From: JBHHWH01 sp046756405
Lineage (GTDB): Bacteria > Actinomycetota > Acidimicrobiia > Spongiisociales > ZC4RG35
Assembly: GCA_046756405.1 (NCBI GenBank)
Contig: JBHHWH010000115.1
Span: 1-5,649, forward strand
Length of the DNA stretch: 5,649 bases
Reading direction: 5' to 3'
Below are positions 1 to 5,649 of this stretch, piece by piece. Position 1 is the first letter of the stretch. Every line of letters begins with the position of its first letter. Under the pieces are notes generated by a model. It was not told where the DNA came from. It saw only the letters and a program-made list of their open reading frames with translations, and searched no databases. A program made the position numbers and the translations under genes.

Positions 1-1400
1 ACATTCGCCGCACTCAGATCCAGCCCTTCGTAAAGGCCGAAGGCGGCGGCGATGGTGATGATCACGTCGAAGTCCACCGCGGTGCGGGCTTCGCCGGGGG
101 TGACGATCCGTGTCGCCACCAGTGCGGCTGCGCCCAATAGGGCGGCGGTGACCAGGGGTACCAGCCCCGAGGCGGCGGCCGCCACCATCCCGGCCACTAC
201 CAGTCCGGTCCACCCCGCCTTCCGCCCTGCCACCGGAGGTGGGGCGTCGAGACGGGCGATGAGAGCAAAGTCGCCCCGCTCCCGCCATCGTTCTCCCCAG
301 CCGTGGTCGGCGACGACCAACAGGGTGTCTCCCGGGCGCAGCACCACGTCTCCCAGCTTGGCGTCGATCCGCTGCCCGGCCCGGTGGATGGCCGTCACCA
401 CCGCTTGATACCGGTTGCGGAACCCTGCCCCACGGAGGGTCTTCCCGGTGAGGGGCGAGGAGATTCCCACCACCGCCTCGTAGTGGGCCACCGCCGGAGC
501 TTCGAGGCGGCTCATGTGTCCGCTCTCGGTGGAGGCCAGCCCCGGCATGGCCGCCAGGTCGACGATGTCGCTCACCCTCCCCACGAAGCGGAGGACATCG
601 CCGCGGTGGAGCACCGTCTCCGGGGTGACAGGAGTGATGAGTTCGCCGATGCGTTCGATCTGGGCGAGGAACACTCCGCGGAGGTGACGCAGCCCCGCCC
701 CCCGGACCGTCTGGCCGTCGAGGGAGTCGAGGACGGTCATGGTGATGTTGAACCTCCGGTATTCGTCGCCCTCCACCGCGGAAGGCGTGCGACGGTCGGG
801 GAGGAGCACCGGAGCCAGGGCCACGATCGCTGCCAGCCCCACTATCGCCACCGGCACGCCGATCCGGGAGATCTCGAAGAATCCCAGCGGAGCGAAACCG
901 TCGGCCTCCAGCAGACCCGACACCACGATGTTGGTGGCAGTACCCATCAGGGTTACCACCCCTCCCAGGATGGCAGCGAAGGAGAGCGGCATCAGATACT
1001 TCGAAGGGGACAGGCCCCGGGCTTCGGCCCATCGTTCTATCTGTGGGATCAGCATCGCCACGATGGGGGTGTTGTTCAGGAACGCCGAGGTGGCGGTGGT
1101 GGGCACTGTGAGCCGGGCCAGCGATTGGCGGGTCCGGTCACCGTCACCGAGGACGGCTCTGACCACCGGCGCCAGCACCCCGGTCTTGGAGACTGCGGCG
1201 GCGACGATGTAGAGGGCGGCGATGGTGGCCGGTGCCGGGTTGGCGAAACCGGACAGGGCCTGGGCGGGGCTGATCACTTCGGCCACCAGCAGCAGCACTG
1301 TTCCCGAACCGACCGCCACCGCCGGAGGGGCCAGGTCCCGCACCAGGACGGCGACGATCCCCACCACCGCGGCGAGGGTCAGCCAGGCCTCCCAGCCCAT
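1..1400 (-). CDS. SLC13-family permease with two RCK_C domains, probable sulfate transporter (partial, 3' end off the left edge)
   Basis: This is an inner-membrane anion/sodium-type permease of the SLC13 (DASS) family, here probably importing sulfate. The frame stays open from the ATG at 1400 to the window edge, giving 466 codons; the C-terminus is missing. Hydrophobic helices fill residues about 5-200. They include FLNNTP at 107-112, matching the first SNT-like substrate/cation motif, and GTATNI at 153-158. Residues about 206-385 are a soluble insert with two similar RCK_C/TrkA-C domains (VRGAGLRHLRG and LRGAGFRNRYQ start equivalent strands; LHRGDVLRFVG and LRPGDTLLVVA end them). Helices resume near 395. 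This layout is typical of bacterial and algal SLC13 sulfate permeases. The gene lies 63 bases after sat-cysC and in the same frame, so co-transcription is likely. The start has only a weak GAAG 8 bases upstream. Family assignment is firm. Sulfate as substrate is inferred from the neighbour; dicarboxylate or another oxyanion is possible. Confidence 0.9.
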   Translation of the reverse strand, partial: MGWEAWLTLAAVVGIVAVLVRDLAPPAVAVGSGTVLLLVAEVISPAQALSGFANPAPATIAALYIVAAAVSKTGVLAPVVRAVLGDGDRTRQSLARLTVPTTATSAFLNNTPIVAMLIPQIERWAEARGLSPSKYLMPLSFAAILGGVVTLMGTATNIVVSGLLEADGFAPLGFFEISRIGVPVAIVGLAAIVALAPVLLPDRRTPSAVEGDEYRRFNITMTVLDSLDGQTVRGAGLRHLRGVFLAQIERIGELITPVTPETVLHRGDVLRFVGRVSDIVDLAAMPGLASTESGHMSRLEAPAVAHYEAVVGISSPLTGKTLRGAGFRNRYQAVVTAIHRAGQRIDAKLGDVVLRPGDTLLVVADHGWGERWRERGDFALIARLDAPPPVAGRKAGWTGLVVAGMVAAAASGLVPLVTAALLGAAALVATRIVTPGEARTAVDFDVIITIAAAFGLYEGLDLSAAN

Positions 1401-1463
1401 CAGCGTCGCTTCGGGTTCCCCATCGGCGATGAAGTTACTGCCACCGGTGCCGGGATGCCGGTC

Positions 1464-3203
1464 TCAGCCCTCCCCGTTGACGTCGACGTAGCCGAGGCGT
1501 TCCAGCTCGAGGATGATCTCGTTGGCCGCCTCCTCGGGGCTCATGTCGGTGGTGTCGATGACCAGGTCGGCGTCGTCGGGCTCCTCATAGGGGTCGGAGA
1601 TGCCGGTGAACTCCTTGATGATCCCCGCCCTGGCCTTGGCGTAGAGGCCCTTGCGGTCCCGCTGTTCACACACTTCCAGGGGGGTGTTCAGGTAGACGAG
1701 GATGTACCCCCCGTACTGGCCGATCAGCGCCTTGTTCTCCTTGCGCACCGAGTCGTAGGGGGCGATGGGAGCACAGATGGCGATACCCCGGTGTTTGGTG
1801 ATCTCCGAGGCGACGAAACCGATACGGCGGATGTTGAGGTCCCGGTGCTCCTTGGAGAAGCCCAGTTCCGAGGAGAGGTGTCTCCTCACGATATCGCCGT
1901 CGAGGAGGGTGACGGGACGGCCTCCGATCTCGAGGAGCTTGACCAGCAGGGCATTGGCCAGGGTCGACTTGCCCGAGCCACTGAGCCCAGTGAAGAACAC
2001 GGTGAAGCCCTGTTTGGACCGGGGCGGATGGGTGCGCCGCAGCTCGGCCACCACCTCCGGGTAGGTGAACCAGTCGGGTATCTCCCGGCCCGACGCGAGC
2101 CGCTCCCGTAGTTCGGTGCCGGAGATGGAGAGGGTGCGCATCCCCTCCGGCACCTCGTCGACCGGCATGTAGGCGTCGAGGTCTTCGACGTAGACCATCA
2201 GCTTGAAGGGCACCATCGCCACGCCTAGCTCGTCTTCGTGCTTCTTCAGCAGCTCCTGGGCGTCGTAGGGCCCGTAGAAGGGGTCGTCGTTGCTGTCGGA
2301 GCCCGGCCCGGCGTGGTCCCTGCCGACAATGAAGTGGGTGACACCGTGGTTCTTTCTGATGATGGCGTGCCACACCGCCTCCCTCGGTCCTCCCATCCGC
2401 ATTGCCAGGGGCAGCAGCGCCAGCATGGCCGTCTGCCGGGGGTAGCGGTCGAGGACCGCCTGGTAGGCCCGCACCCGGGTGTAGTGGTCGACGTCGCCGG
2501 GTTTGGTCATGCCCACCACCGGATGGATCAGCAGGTTGGCGCCCACTTCGGCGGCGGCTCGGCGGGTCAGCTCCACATGGGCCCGGTGCATCGGGTTGCG
2601 GGTCTGGAAGGCCACCACCTTCCGCCATCCCATCCTGGCGAAACGTGCCCGCACTTCGGCGGGGGTGAGACGCAGACTGCGGAAGTCGTAGTGGACTGGC
2701 CGCTGGATGGCTTCGACGGTCCCTCCCACGTAGGTCGGGTGGGCAATGTTCAACAGGTAGTCGACGCCCGGGTGGGCTGGGTCGGTAGTACCGAAGACTC
2801 CGTTCGCTTCTTTCTCCCGGTCCGGTGTCCAGACGTCGGTGACGGTGAGGACCGCCAGCATGACTCCTTCGGTGTCACGAAGGGCTACCTGCTGGCCGAC
2901 CTCGAGCCCTTCGGCGAACTCTTCGGTGACGTCGAGGGTGACCGGCATCGGCCACAGCGTCCCGTCGGCGAGACGCATCGTCTCCACCACCAAGTCGTAG
3001 TCGGCCTGGCCGAGGAATCCTCGCAGTGGGGAGAAGGCGCCGGTCATCAGCAGCTCCAGGTCGTAGAGCTGGCGGTCGGTGAGATCCCACGACGGCCAGT
3101 CCCGGGAGGCCTCCTTCAGCTCGGCGGCCCGGTCGTCTTCGACGATCAGGTCGACAAGTTCGCCGCCGTGGGGCTCTATGAGATGGTCGGGGTGGTCGGG
3201 CAT
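1464..3203 (-). CDS. Bifunctional sulfate adenylyltransferase / adenylylsulfate kinase (Sat-CysC fusion)
   Basis: This cytoplasmic enzyme makes APS from sulfate and ATP, then phosphorylates APS to PAPS, the first two steps of assimilatory sulfate activation. The 579 residues contain an N-terminal PUA-like domain (about 5-165), an ATP-sulfurylase catalytic domain (about 175-385) and an APS kinase domain (about 398-575). Sulfurylase motifs are intact: QTRNPMHRAH at 200-209, GRDHAGPG at 294-301 and ISGTELRERL at 360-369. The kinase has a complete Walker A, GLSGSGKST at 406-414, followed by DGD at 435-437, FSKEHRDLNIRR at 449-460, APIAPYDSVRKEN and a KGLYAKARAG segment. The kinase half therefore looks active, unlike the degenerate allosteric domain of fungal ATP sulfurylases. 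The domain order (sulfurylase first) matches the Aquifex-type fusion and is opposite to animal PAPS synthases. The ATG at 3203 is supported by GGAGAG nine bases upstream. It is the first gene of the sulfate operon in this window. Confidence 0.96.
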   Translation of the reverse strand: MPDHPDHLIEPHGGELVDLIVEDDRAAELKEASRDWPSWDLTDRQLYDLELLMTGAFSPLRGFLGQADYDLVVETMRLADGTLWPMPVTLDVTEEFAEGLEVGQQVALRDTEGVMLAVLTVTDVWTPDREKEANGVFGTTDPAHPGVDYLLNIAHPTYVGGTVEAIQRPVHYDFRSLRLTPAEVRARFARMGWRKVVAFQTRNPMHRAHVELTRRAAAEVGANLLIHPVVGMTKPGDVDHYTRVRAYQAVLDRYPRQTAMLALLPLAMRMGGPREAVWHAIIRKNHGVTHFIVGRDHAGPGSDSNDDPFYGPYDAQELLKKHEDELGVAMVPFKLMVYVEDLDAYMPVDEVPEGMRTLSISGTELRERLASGREIPDWFTYPEVVAELRRTHPPRSKQGFTVFFTGLSGSGKSTLANALLVKLLEIGGRPVTLLDGDIVRRHLSSELGFSKEHRDLNIRRIGFVASEITKHRGIAICAPIAPYDSVRKENKALIGQYGGYILVYLNTPLEVCEQRDRKGLYAKARAGIIKEFTGISDPYEEPDDADLVIDTTDMSPEEAANEIILELERLGYVDVNGEG

Positions 3204-3453
3204 GGTGGTTCGCTCTCCATTGGGGTGTTGAGATCTTGGGAGTCCACTAGAGACGGTCGGAGTGTATGAGGGCCGGCTTTCTTGGGCGAGTCATGGGCGT
3301 TTCAACGGCCGTGCCGCCTGTCGCCGGGTCGGGTACCGCCCCTGGACCGCGACTAGAACAGCAGCCCTCTGTCTCGGCTCGGCGGGGACACAGCCCGTTT
3401 GCGTTCCGGGCGGTTTTCTCTGGGATCCCTGCCTGCTTGCCGACACATTGCGG
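3204..3453 (-). promoter_or_regulatory. Intergenic region upstream of the sulfate operon; weak promoter candidate
   Basis: This 250-base gap separates the stop of the AbiEii toxin from sat-cysC and should carry the end of the AbiE transcript and the sulfate operon promoter. On the minus strand the best -10-like hexamer is TACACT at 3261-3266, which would give a leader of about 50 bases. No convincing -35 sits 16-19 bases before it, so the call is weak. A hairpin GCCCG/CGGGC (3393-3397 with 3407-3411) follows the toxin gene but has no T tract on the minus strand. A 15-codon ORF (3294 to 3247, starting MTRPRK) has no cysteines and no support. I saw no tRNA, riboswitch or repeat array here. Confidence 0.35.
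3213..3218 (-). promoter_or_regulatory. Ribosome binding site of sat-cysC
   Basis: GGAGAG lies nine bases upstream of the ATG at 3203, a good match in sequence and spacing to the anti-Shine-Dalgarno. It fixes the start of the fusion gene and rules out the nearby out-of-frame ATG that overlaps it. Confidence 0.7.
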
Positions 3454-4617
3454 CTAGAACTCCACGAGGTACCGGGGTGTGAACGACTCGTCGAGAATGC
3501 GCACAGCGGCGATCCAATCGACTCGATAGCTTCGCAACTGTCCACGATCGTTCACCACGTACAACAGGAGATTGCCGTCGCGGGTCCTCCTGAACGAGTA
3601 CGGCTCCACAACTCGGAGACCCCACTGACCATCTCTAGCTTGGTAGTTGACCTCAACCTTGAGGCGGTTAGCTCCCGCGAACCTGATGAGTTCGAGCGGT
3701 GCTCCGCGTCGCCACGCCGCCATGGCCCGGGGAGGCGCCCACGTGGGATCTGTTCCGCTTGGTGTCCTTTCAAGTGGCACCACCGGCGCACCATTGAGCC
3801 AGTCGAAGGCGGAGTCGAGTTCCTGAAAGAAGCCAGAGAAGTCGGGGAGGTGGGGGAGTTGATAGCCGAGCATGTTCTCCCACTCCTGCTCCAGCTCCTC
3901 GCGAAACGGCGAACTTCGGATGGTGTCGGCGTCTGGTACGGGAATGCCGGCGTACGCACACTTCTCTTCCAGAATCGCTAGTACAGGGCTGGGATCCCCC
4001 AGAAGCTCGGGATGCCGGTGGACGTTGACCACATCGTAGAGGTCTCGAGGACGGCAACGTTCGGCCAGAGCCCGGATCTTCTCGGCGAGAAGCTCCGGCA
4101 GAGCGTAGGTCTGAACCGGACCGGTCAGACCGTCAGCGTCGCTGTACGGATGGAGAATCGATCGGCGGTCCGGCGTCGTGGCGAGTATCTCGTCACTGCT
4201 GAGCTTGATCTTGGGCAGCGTCGGAGGATTGCTCGGACCTCGGTATGCGATTCGCCCCTGGGTTGTCGGATTGCCACGTCGGTTACGCCGCCGGATGAAT
4301 GACCGCTCGTTGACCACGATTTCCAGGCCGGTCCGGTCATAGAGTTCCTGACGTAACCTTTCGAAGATCGGACCCAGAGCCTCGGGCGTTTCCGGTCCGC
4401 CGTCGACGATCGTGAAATCAAGGTCCTCCGAGAGCCTGTACGTCTCGTAGAAGCACTTACGTAGACATGTGCCTCCCTTGAAGATCCAGGTCTCGTGGAG
4501 GTCGGCGTCAGCGGCGATTGCGGCCAGCATCCAACCAAGCACGTAGTCCTTTTCGATGACGTCTGCTCGAAGATTCCACTCACCTCGCAGAGCGAGGATT
4601 TCGGCGTGGGGAATCAT
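3454..4617 (-). CDS. AbiEii/AbiGii-family nucleotidyltransferase toxin with C-terminal WYL-like domain
   Basis: This is the toxin half of an AbiE-type (type IV) toxin-antitoxin or phage abortive-infection pair. AbiEii-family toxins are nucleotidyltransferases; some relatives add nucleotides to tRNA. The family fold is shown by FKGGTCLRKCF at 46-56 (KGGT nucleotide-binding segment), SEDLDF at 63-68 (metal-binding acidic motif), a lysine at 180 in AEKIRAL and RPRDLYDV at 189-196 (R189, D192 and D195 match the conserved RxxxDxxD-type motif). All expected catalytic residues are present, so the toxin looks intact. Residues about 308-387 are extra: RFAGANRL, then RVVEPYSFRR at 335-344, a strand LLLYVV at 350-355, SYRVDWIAAVRIL and a closing FTPRYLVEF. 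This pattern resembles a WYL domain. The ATG at 4617 overlaps the antitoxin stop as ATGA, so translation is probably coupled; no good ribosome binding site precedes it. G+C is visibly lower than in the sulfate genes. Confidence 0.9.
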   Translation of the reverse strand: MIPHAEILALRGEWNLRADVIEKDYVLGWMLAAIAADADLHETWIFKGGTCLRKCFYETYRLSEDLDFTIVDGGPETPEALGPIFERLRQELYDRTGLEIVVNERSFIRRRNRRGNPTTQGRIAYRGPSNPPTLPKIKLSSDEILATTPDRRSILHPYSDADGLTGPVQTYALPELLAEKIRALAERCRPRDLYDVVNVHRHPELLGDPSPVLAILEEKCAYAGIPVPDADTIRSSPFREELEQEWENMLGYQLPHLPDFSGFFQELDSAFDWLNGAPVVPLERTPSGTDPTWAPPRAMAAWRRGAPLELIRFAGANRLKVEVNYQARDGQWGLRVVEPYSFRRTRDGNLLLYVVNDRGQLRSYRVDWIAAVRILDESFTPRYLVEF

Positions 4618-5384
4618 GAGCTGCCATCAGCTCCGACGAATACGTTGGCCCTCAGTCCCCACTCTGAGATGCGCTGCCCTCGGTCGGGTGCATTTGGGTC
4701 GAGGAGTACGACGCCGCTAGAGAGTCGCTGTCTGCAAGCCTCGACGAGCGCTTCCTCTCCCAACTTGAGCCTTTCCGACAGGCACCCGAGTCGTTTGAAC
4801 ACGGCCCGATTGCAGATGCGATCCCCGTATTCGACCAACTGACGCCAGTCGAAGTCGCTGAGGTACGCCTCGAGTACCTCAGCGACGTGACGCACCCCTC
4901 CTCCGATACGCGGATGGTCGAGCATGTCGATGACCGTGCGGGCTTCATCCGCGAACCAGAGTCGACGTCCCTCCCGCCACTCGGGACGAAGACCCCATGT
5001 CATATGTGACTCGGGAACATGACCAACCAGGTATTCCTGGTCGAGGAGTGTTTGGATGGCTGACCGGACACGTGTGGATGTCTTGACCACGATCGTACGG
5101 AAGACCTGTTCGGTGAGACCCCAGTGGCTCGCCGCGGTCCAACCGGTGAAGTAGCAGGGAGACCAGACCGCGTCGGCGACGTCGATTGGCACAGGGATGT
5201 AGAGGCCTCGCCGAACACGGCGAAGCCAGCCCTGCTCTGCCCAGCGAGCTAGCTTCTTTGCTGCCGTCTGCCTATCGAGACCGAGCCTCTCAGCCGTGTC
5301 TTCGACGGTGAGGAGGCGATGTCCGCGGGCGGTGACGGCTGCCAGCTCTTCACGACTCGGACCGGAGATACCCGCCAGATTCAT
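4614..5384 (-). CDS. AbiEi-family antitoxin / winged-helix transcriptional regulator
   Basis: This is the antitoxin of the AbiE pair. AbiEi proteins neutralise the nucleotidyltransferase and repress their own operon by DNA binding. From the preferred ATG the protein has 256 residues. An N-terminal winged helix spans about 12-62: RLLTVEDTAERLGLDRQTAA supplies the helix-turn-helix and LRRVRRGLYIPVP the wing and the typical AbiEi junction. Next comes the AbiEi core, with SPCYFTGWTAASHWGL at 75-90 (the family's Y-x-s-x-x-s-A-L-x-x-hGL-like segment), DEARTVIDMLDHPRIGGG at 146-163 and a helical C-terminus. The frame is open up to ATGs at 5444 and 5558. The 5558 start runs through the end of the upstream gene and gives unconserved-looking sequence. 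The 5384 start puts the domain close to the N-terminus and has a TAGGCT -10-like box placed for a leaderless mRNA. The 5444 start overlaps a preceding stop as ATGA and remains possible. Confidence 0.85.
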   Translation of the reverse strand: MNLAGISGPSREELAAVTARGHRLLTVEDTAERLGLDRQTAAKKLARWAEQGWLRRVRRGLYIPVPIDVADAVWSPCYFTGWTAASHWGLTEQVFRTIVVKTSTRVRSAIQTLLDQEYLVGHVPESHMTWGLRPEWREGRRLWFADEARTVIDMLDHPRIGGGVRHVAEVLEAYLSDFDWRQLVEYGDRICNRAVFKRLGCLSERLKLGEEALVEACRQRLSSGVVLLDPNAPDRGQRISEWGLRANVFVGADGSS

Positions 5385-5391
5385 GGTGACA

Positions 5392-5397
5392 AGCCTA
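5392..5397 (-). promoter_or_regulatory. Candidate -10 box for a leaderless AbiE transcript
   Basis: TAGGCT ends seven bases before the ATG at 5384. It fits the TANNNT pattern and spacing of actinobacterial leaderless promoters, and no ribosome binding site is visible before this ATG. There is no clear -35. The motif is part of a direct repeat, GCCTA at 5393-5397 and 5402-5406 on the plus strand, nine bases apart. The repeat could be an operator for AbiEi but is short enough to be chance. Confidence 0.35.
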
Positions 5398-5440
5398 GTC
5401 CGCCTATTCCCATGAGGTGCGAACTGTTGGACTTTGGTTG

Positions 5441-5536
5441 TCATGTTGGTCCGATGTCGCCGATCAGCGTGACCAGGGTCCGTTCGCAAAGGATGGTGGC
5501 TTCCGTGTTGTACTCGCTCTGGTGGGCTCGTTTCAT
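5441..5536 (-). pseudogene. Possible truncated N-terminus of a second nucleotidyltransferase toxin
   Basis: An ATG at 5536 overlaps the stop of the upstream gene as TGATG and opens a 31-codon ORF beginning MKRAHQSEYNTEA and continuing ILCERTLVTLIGDIGPT before a TGA at 5441-5443. It resembles, from memory, the start of actinobacterial AbiEii-like nucleotidyltransferases in which a CERAL-TLL-GPW helix precedes a VGGLAPRYLV strand. After the TGA the same frame goes on for 19 codons, including LMGIGGLGLSP, to a second TGA at 5381-5383; that may be a decayed version of the strand. No catalytic motif survives, so any toxin is dead. The coupling to the upstream gene matches antitoxin-toxin gene order. 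It could instead be a genuine small ORF or chance. Confidence 0.45.
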
Positions 5537-5649
5537 CAGAATCCGATGACCTGTTCACGAAGGTGCTCTGCTTGAGCTGTCCCTCGTCGTGGATCTTGCC
5601 TCAGGTCGTGGTAGAGACGGAAGGGGTTCGTCACCCAGACGCCATCGAC
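5536..5649 (-). CDS. C-terminal fragment of an upstream gene, possibly an AbiEi-like DNA-binding antitoxin (partial, 5' end off the right edge)
   Basis: Reading minus from the right edge gives 37 codons ending in TGA at 5536-5538. The tail contains WVTNPFRLYHDLRQDPRRG and then AQAEHLREQVIGF. The pattern hydrophobic-x-P-x-R/Q-L-Y-x-DL, a charged turn with RG, then a helix A-x-HLR is known from the C-terminal ends of AbiEi-like regulators in type IV toxin-antitoxin pairs. It fits with a TGATG junction to the following nucleotidyltransferase-like remnant. Amino-acid composition and the clean hydrophobic/charged alternation argue for real coding sequence. The family assignment is from memory of the pattern on a short fragment and is only moderately supported. 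Confidence 0.5.
   Translation of the reverse strand, partial: VDGVWVTNPFRLYHDLRQDPRRGTAQAEHLREQVIGF

Noticed and set aside
303..2111. Long plus-strand ORF of 602 codons antisense to the permease and sat-cysC
   Set aside because: It overlaps two well-recognised minus-strand genes, and its translation is a repetitive mix of H, G, D, R, V and E typical of the antisense frame of high-GC genes, with no recognisable domain.
3241..3254. Imperfect palindrome around CTAG upstream of sat-cysC as an operator
   Set aside because: The arms match imperfectly over about 12 bases; this is too short and common to assign to a regulator.
2238..3269. Plus-strand ORF of 343 codons antisense to sat-cysC
   Set aside because: It is entirely opposite strongly supported ATP-sulfurylase sequence and shows the same low-complexity antisense composition.
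3247..3294. 15-codon leader ORF before sat-cysC as a sulfur-responsive attenuator
   Set aside because: It contains no cysteine or methionine codons beyond the start, has no ribosome binding site, and overlaps the only -10 candidate.
3393..3411. GCCCG/CGGGC hairpin as a terminator for the AbiE operon
   Set aside because: The five-pair stem has a nine-base loop and no T tract on the minus strand. The T-rich stretch follows it on the plus strand, where no gene ends.
3262..3981. Plus-strand ORF of 239 codons across the intergenic region and the toxin 3' end
   Set aside because: It has no recognisable domain, no convincing start site, and most of it is antisense to the conserved end of the AbiEii toxin.
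5385..5558. N-terminal extension of AbiEi to the ATG at 5558
   Set aside because: It would read through the end of the upstream gene and the whole remnant ORF in another frame, and its composition (many S, H, R, P, T) looks like non-coding frame; a later ATG puts the winged helix at the usual distance.

Overview
The window looks like high-GC Gram-positive DNA. Actinomycetota is likely, possibly an Acidimicrobiia-type lineage, but this rests only on composition and gene content. All genes that can be supported lie on the minus strand, so they read from right to left, and two unrelated blocks are joined.

The left block (about 1-3203) is a sulfate uptake and activation operon. The first gene is a fused sulfate adenylyltransferase/APS kinase (Sat-CysC, 579 aa), which turns sulfate into PAPS. 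It is followed after 63 bases by an SLC13-type permease with two RCK_C (TrkA-C) domains in its cytoplasmic loop. The permease runs off the left edge and is probably the sulfate importer feeding the enzyme. Its reading frame is open at the edge.

A 250-base gap (3204-3453) holds the upstream region of the sulfate operon, with a good ribosome binding site and only weak promoter and hairpin candidates.

The right block (3454-5384 and beyond) is an AbiE-type (type IV) toxin-antitoxin or abortive-infection module. It comprises an AbiEi-like winged-helix antitoxin (256 aa from the preferred start) overlapping by ATGA an AbiEii nucleotidyltransferase toxin (387 aa). The toxin has a C-terminal extension that reads like a WYL domain, an unusual addition to this family. 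Spot counts of single 60-base lines give 32-37 G+C in this block against 42-44 in the sulfate operon, which fits a horizontally acquired cassette.

At the far right edge is the C-terminal tail of another minus-strand gene (37 codons), joined by TGATG to a short ORF of 31 codons. That ORF resembles the N-terminus of a second nucleotidyltransferase cut off by a stop. My reading is that a complete AbiE module lies directly downstream of, and replaced or interrupted, the toxin gene of an earlier AbiE-like module. This is the most interesting structure in the window.
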